A stretch of DNA of 5,583 nt, taken from the NCBI GenBank assembly GCA_009778355.1, contig WRJY01000166.1:1-5583 (forward strand), read 5' to 3'. The stretch is from Desulfovibrionaceae bacterium (GTDB taxonomy: Bacteria; Pseudomonadota; Gammaproteobacteria; Burkholderiales; Burkholderiaceae_C). The notes beneath the pieces were generated by a model, which was given only the letters and a program-made list of their open reading frames with translations, was not told where the DNA came from and ran no database searches. This document shows, piece after piece, positions 1 through 5,583 of the stretch; the stretch's first letter is position 1; each line of letters begins with the position of its first letter. The translations under genes and the position numbers were made by a program.

Positions 1-114
1 ATGGTGAGGTCGAGCTAAGTCAAAAACCTCTGTGTTCATAAGAGGTTACGAGTGTAAATAAGCGCTCAACTGCCGTTTTTAGGTTCAAGGAAATTTTTAT
101 CTTTTCTGCGTAAA
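1..114. other. AT-rich intergenic leader upstream of the BI-1 gene
   Basis: This stretch is clearly richer in A and T than the GC-rich remainder, as expected of promoter DNA. It holds a perfect 7-bp inverted repeat (AACCTCT at 25-31, AGAGGTT at 41-47, 9-base loop). No start codon here opens a convincing gene. The first bases could be the last codons of an upstream plus-strand gene: frame 1 stops with TAA at 16-18, and frame 3 stops with TAA at 39-41 after a short open stretch. Neither tail is long enough to identify. Confidence 0.4.
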
Positions 115-116
115 AT
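84..116 (+). promoter_or_regulatory. Possible sigma-70 promoter for the BI-1 gene
   Basis: TAAAAT at 111-116 resembles a -10 hexamer and sits at the end of an AT-rich tract. The only -35-like hexamer nearby, TTCAAG at 84-89, is poor and is spaced about 21 bases away, longer than the usual 16-18. If the -10 is used, transcription would begin around 122-125, which would place the hairpin at 125-147 at the very 5' end of the mRNA. Weak match; location and AT content are the main support. Confidence 0.3.
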
Positions 117-124
117 GAACATTC

Positions 125-147
125 GAGGCCGCCACGGGGGCGGCTTC
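125..147 (+). promoter_or_regulatory. Stem-loop just upstream of the BI-1 ribosome binding site
   Basis: GAGGCCGCC (125-133) pairs with GGCGGCTTC (139-147) to give a 9-bp stem with one G-U pair and a 5-base loop (ACGGG). It lies 14 bases before the AAGGAG Shine-Dalgarno at 162-167 and is not followed by a T-run, so a plain intrinsic terminator is unlikely. It may be a 5'-UTR stabilising or attenuating structure, or the terminator of an upstream gene. The stem is seen directly; the role is inferred. Confidence 0.5.
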
Positions 148-177
148 ATGCTTGTCCCCTCAAGGAGCACCCCAGGA

Positions 178-876
178 ATGAATAACCGATTGCAAACCCT
201 GCCCTACGCCAGCGCCGCGAACGGCGCCCTCGTTTCCCAGGAACAACGCAACCGGGTACTGCGCAACACCTACTGGCTGCTGGCGCTGAGCCTGCTGCCG
301 ACGGTGCTGGGCGCCTGGATCGGCGTCAGTACCGGCATCACGCGCAGCCTGACCGGCGGCTTGGGCCTGATCGTGTTTTTCGCCGGCGCCTACGGCTTCA
401 TATTCGCCATCGAAAAAACCAAGAACTCGGCTGCCGGCGTGCCGGTCTTGCTGGCCTTCACCTTCTTCATGGGCCTGATGCTGTCGCGCCTGCTCGGTTT
501 CGTGCTCGGGCTGAAAGGCGGCAGCGACCTGGTGATGACCGCCATGGGCGGCACCGCCGGCGTGTTCTTCGTCATGGCCACTTTGTCCAGCGTCATCAAG
601 CGCGACCTCTCCGGCATGGGCAAATGGCTGTTTGCCGGCGCGGTGGTGGTTCTGGTCGGCGGTGTCATCAACGTGTTCGTGGGCTCGACCATCGGTATGC
701 TGGCCATCAGCACGCTGTGCCTGGGCGTGTTCAGCCTGTACATGTTGTACGACTTGAAGCGGATTCTGGACGGCGGCGAAACCAACTACATCAGCGCCAC
801 GCTGGCGCTGTACCTGGACATCTTCAACGTGTTCCAGAGCCTGCTGGTCATTCTGGGCATCACCAGCAGCGACTGA
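178..876 (+). CDS. BAX inhibitor-1 / YccA family integral membrane protein
   Basis: A 232-residue inner-membrane protein of the BI-1/YccA (UPF0005, TMBIM) family. Members form seven-helix bundles; E. coli YccA binds and modulates the FtsH protease, and Bacillus YetJ is a pH-dependent calcium leak channel. About seven hydrophobic segments are visible, near residues 32-50, 62-78, 88-112, 119-140, 150-167, 172-191 and 205-228. The C-terminal family signature is clear: YDLKRILDGGETNYI (from residue 191), then LYLDIFNVFQ. Asp192 and Asp214 probably correspond to the paired acidic residues of the YetJ pore sensor. I chose the ATG at 178 because AAGGAG (162-167) precedes it at good spacing and the protein then begins like its relatives. 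An in-frame ATG at 115 would add 21 residues encoded through the upstream hairpin. The gene stands alone, followed by its own probable terminator. The family call is firm; the substrate or partner in this organism is unknown. Confidence 0.95.
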   Translation: MNNRLQTLPYASAANGALVSQEQRNRVLRNTYWLLALSLLPTVLGAWIGVSTGITRSLTGGLGLIVFFAGAYGFIFAIEKTKNSAAGVPVLLAFTFFMGLMLSRLLGFVLGLKGGSDLVMTAMGGTAGVFFVMATLSSVIKRDLSGMGKWLFAGAVVVLVGGVINVFVGSTIGMLAISTLCLGVFSLYMLYDLKRILDGGETNYISATLALYLDIFNVFQSLLVILGITSSD

Positions 877-902
877 ACCGGCGCCGCCCAGCCACCCACC
901 CA

Positions 903-953
903 AGCCAAAGGCCCTGCGCGCAGGCTCTTTGGCTCTTTGGCTCTTTGGCTTTT
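903..953 (+). terminator. Probable intrinsic terminator of the BI-1 gene, with a triplicated right arm
   Basis: AGCCAAAG (903-910) pairs with CTTTGGCT (927-934). Inside, CCTG (913-916) pairs with CAGG (921-924), giving a long, slightly bulged stem 27 bases after the BI-1 stop codon. The right arm CTTTGGCT is repeated in tandem at 935-942 and 943-950 (8-bp period), and the last copy runs into TTT. The left arm can therefore pair with any of three right arms. The T-tract is short and interrupted, so termination strength is uncertain. Confidence 0.6.
923..953. repeat. Tandem 8-bp repeat GGCTCTTT, three copies plus a partial
   Basis: GGCTCTTT occurs at 923-930, 931-938 and 939-946, followed by the partial GGCTTTT at 947-953. 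This fits slipped-strand expansion of the 3' arm of the BI-1 terminator, so copy number may vary between strains. It ends 19 bases before the candidate -10 element of tRNA-His. Confidence 0.85.
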
Positions 954-977
954 CGCCGCCGCCCGTCACGTTACAAT
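950..977 (+). promoter_or_regulatory. Possible promoter of tRNA-His
   Basis: TACAAT at 972-977 is a good -10 match and lies 15 bases before the encoded G-1 of tRNA-His, which would give a very short 5' leader for RNase P to remove. The matching -35 is poor: TTTTCG at 950-955 gives 16-base spacing but shares only the leading TT with the consensus. The terminator just before it suggests the tRNA is transcribed separately from the BI-1 gene. Confidence 0.35.
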
Positions 978-992
978 TCTTGGTTCCTGACG

Positions 993-1068
993 GTGGCTGT
1001 AGCTCAGTTGGTAGAGTCCCAGATTGTGATTCTGGTCGTCGTGGGTTCGAGTCCCATCAGCCACCCCA
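993..1068 (+). tRNA. tRNA-His (anticodon GTG)
   Basis: This is a complete 76-base cloverleaf. The acceptor arm GTGGCTG (993-999) pairs with CAGCCAC (1058-1064). The D arm begins GCTC at 1002. The anticodon stem CCAGA (1019-1023) / TCTGG (1031-1035) encloses TTGTGAT, with GTG at 1026-1028 reading CAC and CAT. The T arm GTGGG / CCCAT (1041-1045, 1053-1057) encloses TTCGAGT. The base before the acceptor, G992, lies opposite C1065, which supplies the G-1:C73 pair recognised by histidyl-tRNA synthetase. The CCA end is encoded at 1066-1068. All arms pair normally, so the gene appears functional. Confidence 0.98.
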
Positions 1069-1368
1069 CCGAACAATTGACTGCCGTGGTAATGAGAACT
1101 GGCCTCGTGGGCATTTGACGCCTAGCGTCAGCTTCTTCACTGCACCCTCACGTTCCCTGAACGCATGGCGCTTCTTTTGGCGCAAGCTGCGTTCGTTGCC
1201 GAACGCCAGCCAAAGTTCTGAGCGCGCCAACCAGCAGGCATGACCAGCTCCGAAGAAAAACAGCTTGCAGGAGTCGCAAAGAAAGGCAACGCTGTGCTGG
1301 CATCCTCATGCCAGCACAGCGTACGTTTCTGTCCTTGAAGTCGCCGACAATTGGGCAGTGATGGTTTT
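1069..1368. other. Gene-free interval between tRNA-His and ssb, rich in hairpins
   Basis: These 300 bases hold no gene I can support. They contain a small hairpin at 1116-1130 (TGACGC / GCGTCA, 3-base loop), possibly ending the tRNA transcript but with only GCTTCTTC after it. A nested hairpin follows: outer arms TTTGGC (1176-1181) / GCCAAA (1209-1214), inner 7-bp stem GCGTTCG (1189-1195) / CGAACGC (1200-1206). A perfect 14-bp stem lies at 1289-1322. On the minus strand an open stretch from about 1307 downward reads through the block with plausible composition but has no ATG start, family resemblance or ribosome site. A dispersed non-coding repeat or degenerate gene is possible but unproven. 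Confidence 0.5.
1274..1322 (-). terminator. Probable ssb terminator (perfect 14-bp stem)
   Basis: On the plus strand, bases 1289-1302 pair perfectly with 1309-1322 around a 6-base loop (TCCTCA). Read on the minus strand, the stem begins 46 bases after the ssb stop codon and is followed by a T-rich stretch, TGCCTTTCTTTG, on the descending side. That fits an intrinsic terminator for ssb better than one for the plus-strand tRNA, whose downstream side (GTACGTTTCTG) is poorer in T. The T-tract is interrupted by C, so the signal is good but not ideal. Confidence 0.6.
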
Positions 1369-1878
1369 CTAAAACGGAATGTCGTCGTCCATGTCGTCGA
1401 AGCCCGACGATGGCTTGGCTGCAGGGGCAGGGGCAGGGGCAGGGGCGCTGCGCGGCGCGGCGGCGCGCGGGGCGGGTGCGGTTCGGCTCGGCGCATCGTA
1501 GCCATCGCTGCCGCCATCGCCCGCCGGGCCGCCCATGCCCTGGCGGCTGCCCAGCATTTGCATTTGATCGACGCGAATTTCAGTGCTGTAGCGATCCTGT
1601 CCGGTCTGCTGGTCTTGCCACTTGCGAGTGCGGATGCTGCCTTCGACATAGACTTGGCTGCCCTTGCGCAGGTACTGGCCGACGATTTCGGCCAGCCGGC
1701 CATTGAACACCAGGCGGTGCCATTCGGTGTGTTCGCGCGGCTCGCCGCTTTGCTTGTCCTTCCACTTGTCGGTGGTGGCCAGCGTCACGTTGGCCACTTG
1801 GTCGCCGTTGGGAAAGGAGCGCATCTCGGGGTCGCGCCCAAGATTGCCGACGAGGATGACTTTGTTGACGGAGGCCAT
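1369..1878 (-). CDS. ssb: Single-stranded DNA-binding protein SSB
   Basis: A 169-residue SSB that coats single-stranded DNA as a tetramer and recruits replication, recombination and repair proteins. Residues 1-110 form the OB fold, opening with VNKVILVGNLGRDPE and containing TEWHRLVFNGRLAE and YLRKGSQVYVEG. Trp39, Trp53 and Trp87 match the DNA-stacking tryptophans of E. coli SSB. The position of E. coli Phe60 appears to be Asn59, with Phe at 58. Residues about 111-160 are a disordered Gly/Ala/Pro linker including a PAPAPAPA tract encoded by a hexamer repeat. The C-terminus FDDMDDDIPF is the acidic tip that binds SSB partners. Length is typical. The start is the ATG at 1876-1878, with only a weak GAAAG (1884-1888) upstream. 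It follows the MFS gene by 82 bases and may be co-transcribed with it, though so basic a gene probably also has its own promoter. No LexA-like CTGT-N8-ACAG box was seen upstream. Confidence 0.98.
   Translation of the reverse strand: MASVNKVILVGNLGRDPEMRSFPNGDQVANVTLATTDKWKDKQSGEPREHTEWHRLVFNGRLAEIVGQYLRKGSQVYVEGSIRTRKWQDQQTGQDRYSTEIRVDQMQMLGSRQGMGGPAGDGGSDGYDAPSRTAPAPRAAAPRSAPAPAPAPAAKPSSGFDDMDDDIPF
1422..1445. repeat. In-frame hexamer repeat (CAGGGG)x4 within ssb
   Basis: Four perfect copies of CAGGGG on the plus strand encode alternating Ala-Pro on the ssb strand. The unit is a multiple of three, so copy-number change would lengthen or shorten the flexible linker without shifting frame. 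The acidic tip downstream stays in frame. Confidence 0.9.
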
Positions 1879-1960
1879 GGCAGCTTTCGGTGGTGGTCAG
1901 TGCGGAAAATTTCAACCCGCCATTTTGCCGTAAGGCCGCACCGCCGCGCCTTGCACTCGT

Positions 1961-3256
1961 TTACCGCCCGCCGCGCGTGGAATTGAAAGGCTTCGATGAT
2001 GGCGGCACGATCTGCGCCCAGCCCAGAATCAGCCACAACGCCGCCAGCGTCGCCGTCGCCACGAACACCGCCGGCGGACCGAAGCCCTTGACCAGCCAGC
2101 CGCCCAGCGCGCCGCCGGCAAACAGGCCCAGCGATTGCAGGGTGTTGTAAACCCCCAGCGCCGCGCCGCGCGCCTGCGCCGGGGCCAGGCGCGAAATCAG
2201 GCTGGGCTGCGTGGCCTCCAGCAGGTTGAAAGCGGTGAAAAACAAAAACATCAGCGCGCCCAGCGTCCACAAGCTTGGCGCGCGCGGCGACGCCAGCAGC
2301 AGCGCCAGTTGCACCAGCAGCAGCAGCGCAATGCCAAAGCGCAGCACCAGCCGCAACTGGCCGCGCCGCTCGGCGGCGAACAGGCCGCCCAGCATCAGGA
2401 ACGAGGCCAGCACCGCCGGCAGGTATACATGCCAATGCAGCGACTTCTGCAGCCCGGCCTGCACCAGCAGCGCGGGCACCACGCCCCACATCGCCATCTG
2501 CACGGTATGCAGCACGAACACGCCCAGGTTCAGCCGCCACAGGTTCGGGTGTTTCCACACGTCGGCCAGCCGGCCGCGCGGCTGGCCGGCATGCCGCGCC
2601 GGTTCGGGCGGCGTGGCCAGCAGCACCAGGGCAATGCCCGCCACCGACAGCGCCGCCGTCAGCCAGAACAGTCCCGTCAGGCCAAAAACCCCGGCCAGCG
2701 GCGGCGCCACCACCAGCGACAGCGCGAACATGCCGGCGATGCTCATGCCCACCAGTGCCATGCCCTTGGTGCGCACCTCGTCGCGCGTCAGGTCGGCCAG
2801 CAGCGCCGTCACTGCCGCCGATATAGCACCCGCGCCCTGCACCGCGCGCGCCGCCACCAGCATGTGCACGCTGCCGGCCAGCGCCGCCAGCACGCTGCCC
2901 AGCGCGAACACCACCAGACCCAGCACGATCACTTTTTTGCGCCCCAGGCGGTCCGACGCCAGGCCCAGCGGCGCCTGCAGCACCGCCTGCGTCAGGCCGT
3001 AGATGCCCATCGCCAGGCCGATCAGCGCCGGATCGTTGCCGCCGGGCAGTCGCGCCGCCTCCAGCGCGAACACTGGCAGCACCAGAAACAGCCCCAACAT
3101 GCGCAGCGCGAAGATGCCCGCCAGCGACAGGCTGGCGCGCCGCTCGCCGGGCGTCATGGCGCGGGAGGAAGAAGCGGGCTGAGCGGGAGAAACGGTGGCA
3201 GGCATTGGATGCGACTTGGGCGGCGGCGAAATTGGCCGGGCGCCATTTTCCGTCAT
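1961..3256 (-). CDS. MFS transporter, YajR-like (12 TM drug/solute:proton antiporter family)
   Basis: A 431-residue inner-membrane permease of the major facilitator superfamily. The closest recognisable relative is YajR: MTPGERRA (from residue 34) opens the conserved part. MFS motif A is GLASDRLGRKKV (98-109) between helices 2 and 3. RAVQGAGA (137-144) is the helix-4 region. The second half carries NLLEATQPSLISRLAP (344-359) and GVYNTLQSLGLFAGGALGG (368-386). About 12 hydrophobic helices are evident. Unlike E. coli YajR it stops after the last helix, with no C-terminal soluble YAM domain. The first 33 residues are Pro/Ser-rich and poorly conserved. The ATG at 3254-3256 has GGAG only 1 base upstream, ATGs at 3205 and 3157 have no clear Shine-Dalgarno, so the start is uncertain and residue 34 is a fair alternative. 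It lies upstream of ssb on the same strand. The substrate is unknown; proton-driven efflux is inferred from the family. Confidence 0.92.
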   Translation of the reverse strand: MTENGARPISPPPKSHPMPATVSPAQPASSSRAMTPGERRASLSLAGIFALRMLGLFLVLPVFALEAARLPGGNDPALIGLAMGIYGLTQAVLQAPLGLASDRLGRKKVIVLGLVVFALGSVLAALAGSVHMLVAARAVQGAGAISAAVTALLADLTRDEVRTKGMALVGMSIAGMFALSLVVAPPLAGVFGLTGLFWLTAALSVAGIALVLLATPPEPARHAGQPRGRLADVWKHPNLWRLNLGVFVLHTVQMAMWGVVPALLVQAGLQKSLHWHVYLPAVLASFLMLGGLFAAERRGQLRLVLRFGIALLLLVQLALLLASPRAPSLWTLGALMFLFFTAFNLLEATQPSLISRLAPAQARGAALGVYNTLQSLGLFAGGALGGWLVKGFGPPAVFVATATLAALWLILGWAQIVPPSSKPFNSTRGGR

Positions 3257-3260
3257 GCTC

Positions 3261-3276
3261 CGTCAGTGTGCTGACG
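3261..3276. promoter_or_regulatory. Palindrome just upstream of the MFS start codon
   Basis: CGTCAG (3261-3266) and CTGACG (3271-3276) are perfect inverted copies separated by TGTG. The element begins 4 bases upstream of the ATG at 3256 and overlaps its presumed ribosome-binding region. It could be an operator half-site pair or an RNA hairpin limiting translation. A chance palindrome of this size is also possible in GC-rich DNA. Confidence 0.35.
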
Positions 3277-3425
3277 CGCTTTATGCGGCAAGAGCCACCG
3301 ACGAGTTCATTTTCCCGCTGTTATCGGTAAGAAATGATGCCAGCAATACGCACGCCGCGGGTCTGTCTCCGGCTATTGAAGCGGGAGAACCCCCGGCGCT
3401 GCAGGTGGATGGCTGGCGGTAGCGA
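3277..3425. other. Short non-coding gap between the MFS gene and the SDR remnant
   Basis: About 150 bases that must contain the MFS promoter on the minus strand and the 3' flank of the dead SDR gene. I see no convincing -35/-10 pair, hairpin terminator or coding frame of recognisable family here. Confidence 0.4.
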
Positions 3426-3586
3426 TCACGGCGCCAGCCCCACGGTCATGCCGCCGCACACGTACACGACCTGGCCGGTAATGAAACCAGCGCGTGCATC
3501 GAGCAGCGAGGCCACCTGGTGCGCCACCTCGAACGGCTGACCCATGCGGCGCAGCGGGATGGCGTCCAGAATGCGCTGCGTGCATC
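3426..3586 (-). pseudogene. C-terminal remnant of a short-chain dehydrogenase/reductase (SDR)
   Basis: Read on the minus strand, this frame gives 53 residues ending at TGA (3426-3428). It includes RILDAIPLRRMGQPFEVA, then HQVASLLDARAGFITGQVV, then YVCGGMTVGLAP at the end. This is the classic C-terminal end of a FabG-like SDR: the IPLxRMGxPxEVA loop, the AxFITGQ segment and the YVxGGMTVG final strand. Full-length SDRs are about 250 residues, so the N-terminal GxxxGxG dinucleotide site and the YxxxK catalytic pair are gone. Homology stops near 3582-3586, exactly where the oppositely oriented IclR remnant begins. No start codon or ribosome site remains, so it is a dead fragment. The subfamily is uncertain; an NAD(P)-dependent acyl-CoA or alcohol pathway enzyme is plausible given the IclR partner. 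Confidence 0.85.
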
Positions 3587-4027
3587 GTGCGCGAAGGCGT
3601 GCTGTCGCACTGCATCGCTCGGCAGGTGGGCAGCCACCCCGTGCAGGTGTTGGTGATCCAGGTCGGTACGCTTCAGCCGCTGGGCGTGGGCGCGGCGGGG
3701 CTGGCGCTGCTGTCGGCGCTGTCCGATGCGCAGGTCGATGCCATCGTGGCCGCCAACGCGACCGAACTGCCGCGCTACGGCGGCATGACCGCCGAGCGCA
3801 TGCGCCTGCTGATCCGCGCCACGCGCGAGCGCGGCTGGTCCGTCATCGGCAACCACGCCACGCGCAACGTTCTTGCCGTGGGCATGGCGGTGCGCAATGC
3901 GCGCGGCGAACCGGTGGCGGCCATCAGCGTGGCGACCACGCAGGCACGCATGCCGCGCGAGCGCCAGCAGTTGATCGCGCGCGAGATCGGGCAAGCCATC
4001 AAGACCTTTCTGCCTCATGGACTTTAA
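3584..4027 (+). pseudogene. C-terminal remnant of an IclR-family transcriptional regulator
   Basis: From about 3584 to the TAA at 4025-4027 the plus strand encodes 147 residues of an IclR effector-binding domain. Landmarks in order are SHCIARQVGSHPVQVL, VGTLQPLGVGAAGLALLSAL, GGMTAERMRLLIRATRERGW, NVLAVGMAVRNARGEPVAAI and SVATTQARMPRERQQLIARE. IclR proteins are about 250-270 residues, with an N-terminal winged helix-turn-helix (roughly 75 residues) and linker helix; these and the first part of the effector domain are missing. The frame stays open further upstream to a GTG at 3494, but that part is merely antisense to the SDR remnant and lacks a good ribosome site. A chimeric product of about 177 residues could be made, but it would have no DNA-binding domain. 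Such regulators commonly control adjacent, divergent catabolic genes, which fits the SDR neighbour. Confidence 0.87.
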
Positions 4028-4222
4028 GAGCCTGTTCAGTGTCTTTTCGCCGTCGCGCAGACACCTTTTCGGGATGGGATGCAAGACCGCGCCCGCAGCC
4101 ACCGTTGCCAGCCTATGCCCGCCGCCAGCCACTTCCGCCGGCACAAACAAACACCAGCGTAAACACCCCCGAAACCCGATAATGGCAAGTTGCCCTTCAT
4201 TGCAGGGCCGTAACTTCTCTAC
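4028..4222. other. Intergenic region between the IclR remnant and uvrA
   Basis: It holds a weak inverted repeat GTGTCT (4039-4044) / AGACAC (4059-4064) with a 14-base loop followed by CTTTTC, possibly the old iclR terminator. A candidate uvrA -10 lies near 4178. No LexA-type operator and no gene were recognised. Confidence 0.4.
4178..4183 (+). promoter_or_regulatory. Possible -10 element of the uvrA promoter
   Basis: GATAAT lies 39 bases upstream of the uvrA start codon, in the only moderately AT-rich part of the gap. The hexamer at the expected -35 spacing (CAGCGT, 4155-4160) is a poor match, so this is a position-based guess. Confidence 0.25.

Positions 4223-5583
<1,361 letters not shown>

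Noticed and set aside
160..969. A 269-codon minus-strand open frame across the BI-1 gene
   Set aside because: Shadow of the BI-1 coding sequence, with low-complexity Gln/His/Gly content and no family signature.
929..1243. A plus-strand open frame running through tRNA-His
   Set aside because: It crosses a complete functional tRNA and its flanks and has no ribosome site or recognisable domain.
1137..1368. A minus-strand open frame extending past the ssb stop through the hairpin block
   Set aside because: The frame begins out of frame inside ssb and crosses the probable ssb terminator. Openness is likely due to base composition, though a repeat remains possible and is listed as a finding.
2135..3274. 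A 379-codon plus-strand open frame across the MFS gene
   Set aside because: Extremely Gln/His/Arg-rich and antisense to a well-recognised transporter; no domain is visible.
3494..4027. Intact 177-codon gene starting at the GTG at 3494
   Set aside because: The first 30 or so codons are antisense to the SDR remnant, and only the part from about 3584 has IclR homology, so this is a fragment and not a complete gene.
4028..4222. LexA (SOS) box upstream of uvrA
   Set aside because: I searched for CTGT-N8-ACAG and found no acceptable match in the gap or near the ssb start.

Overview
The window looks like a chromosomal segment from a high-GC betaproteobacterium, probably Burkholderiales and perhaps Comamonadaceae. 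This rests on the GC-rich codon use, the form of the SSB and UvrA proteins, and the ssb / YajR-like MFS / uvrA cluster. The genus is inferred, not shown. Most of the window is ordinary housekeeping sequence. I found no mobile element, CRISPR array or new defence-type system.

Left part (1-1370): an AT-rich leader (about 1-115) with a possible promoter and a strong hairpin precedes a complete BAX inhibitor-1/YccA-family membrane protein (178-876, +). Its probable terminator has a right arm present three times in tandem. Next is a complete tRNA-His(GTG) with template-encoded G-1 and CCA. After it come about 300 bases without a convincing gene, holding several hairpins. The strongest, a perfect 14-bp stem, is best read as the terminator of ssb arriving from the other strand.

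Middle part (1369-3256, minus strand): an MFS drug/solute transporter of the YajR type is followed 82 bases later by ssb (single-stranded DNA-binding protein). A short palindrome lies just upstream of the transporter start.

Right part (3426-5583): the C-terminal 53 codons of a short-chain dehydrogenase/reductase (minus strand) directly abut the C-terminal 147 codons of an IclR-family regulator (plus strand). Both are headless, and they meet within about 10 bases. The simplest reading is one deletion through a divergently transcribed regulator/enzyme pair that took both 5' halves and the shared promoter. After a 195-base gap, uvrA (excision-repair ATPase) starts at 4223 on the plus strand and runs off the window end after 453 codons.

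Functionally, ssb and uvrA both serve DNA repair and replication. The MFS gene is a syntenic neighbour with no evident mechanistic link. The SDR/IclR remnant is a dead accessory module lodged between the transporter and uvrA. It is the most informative oddity here.
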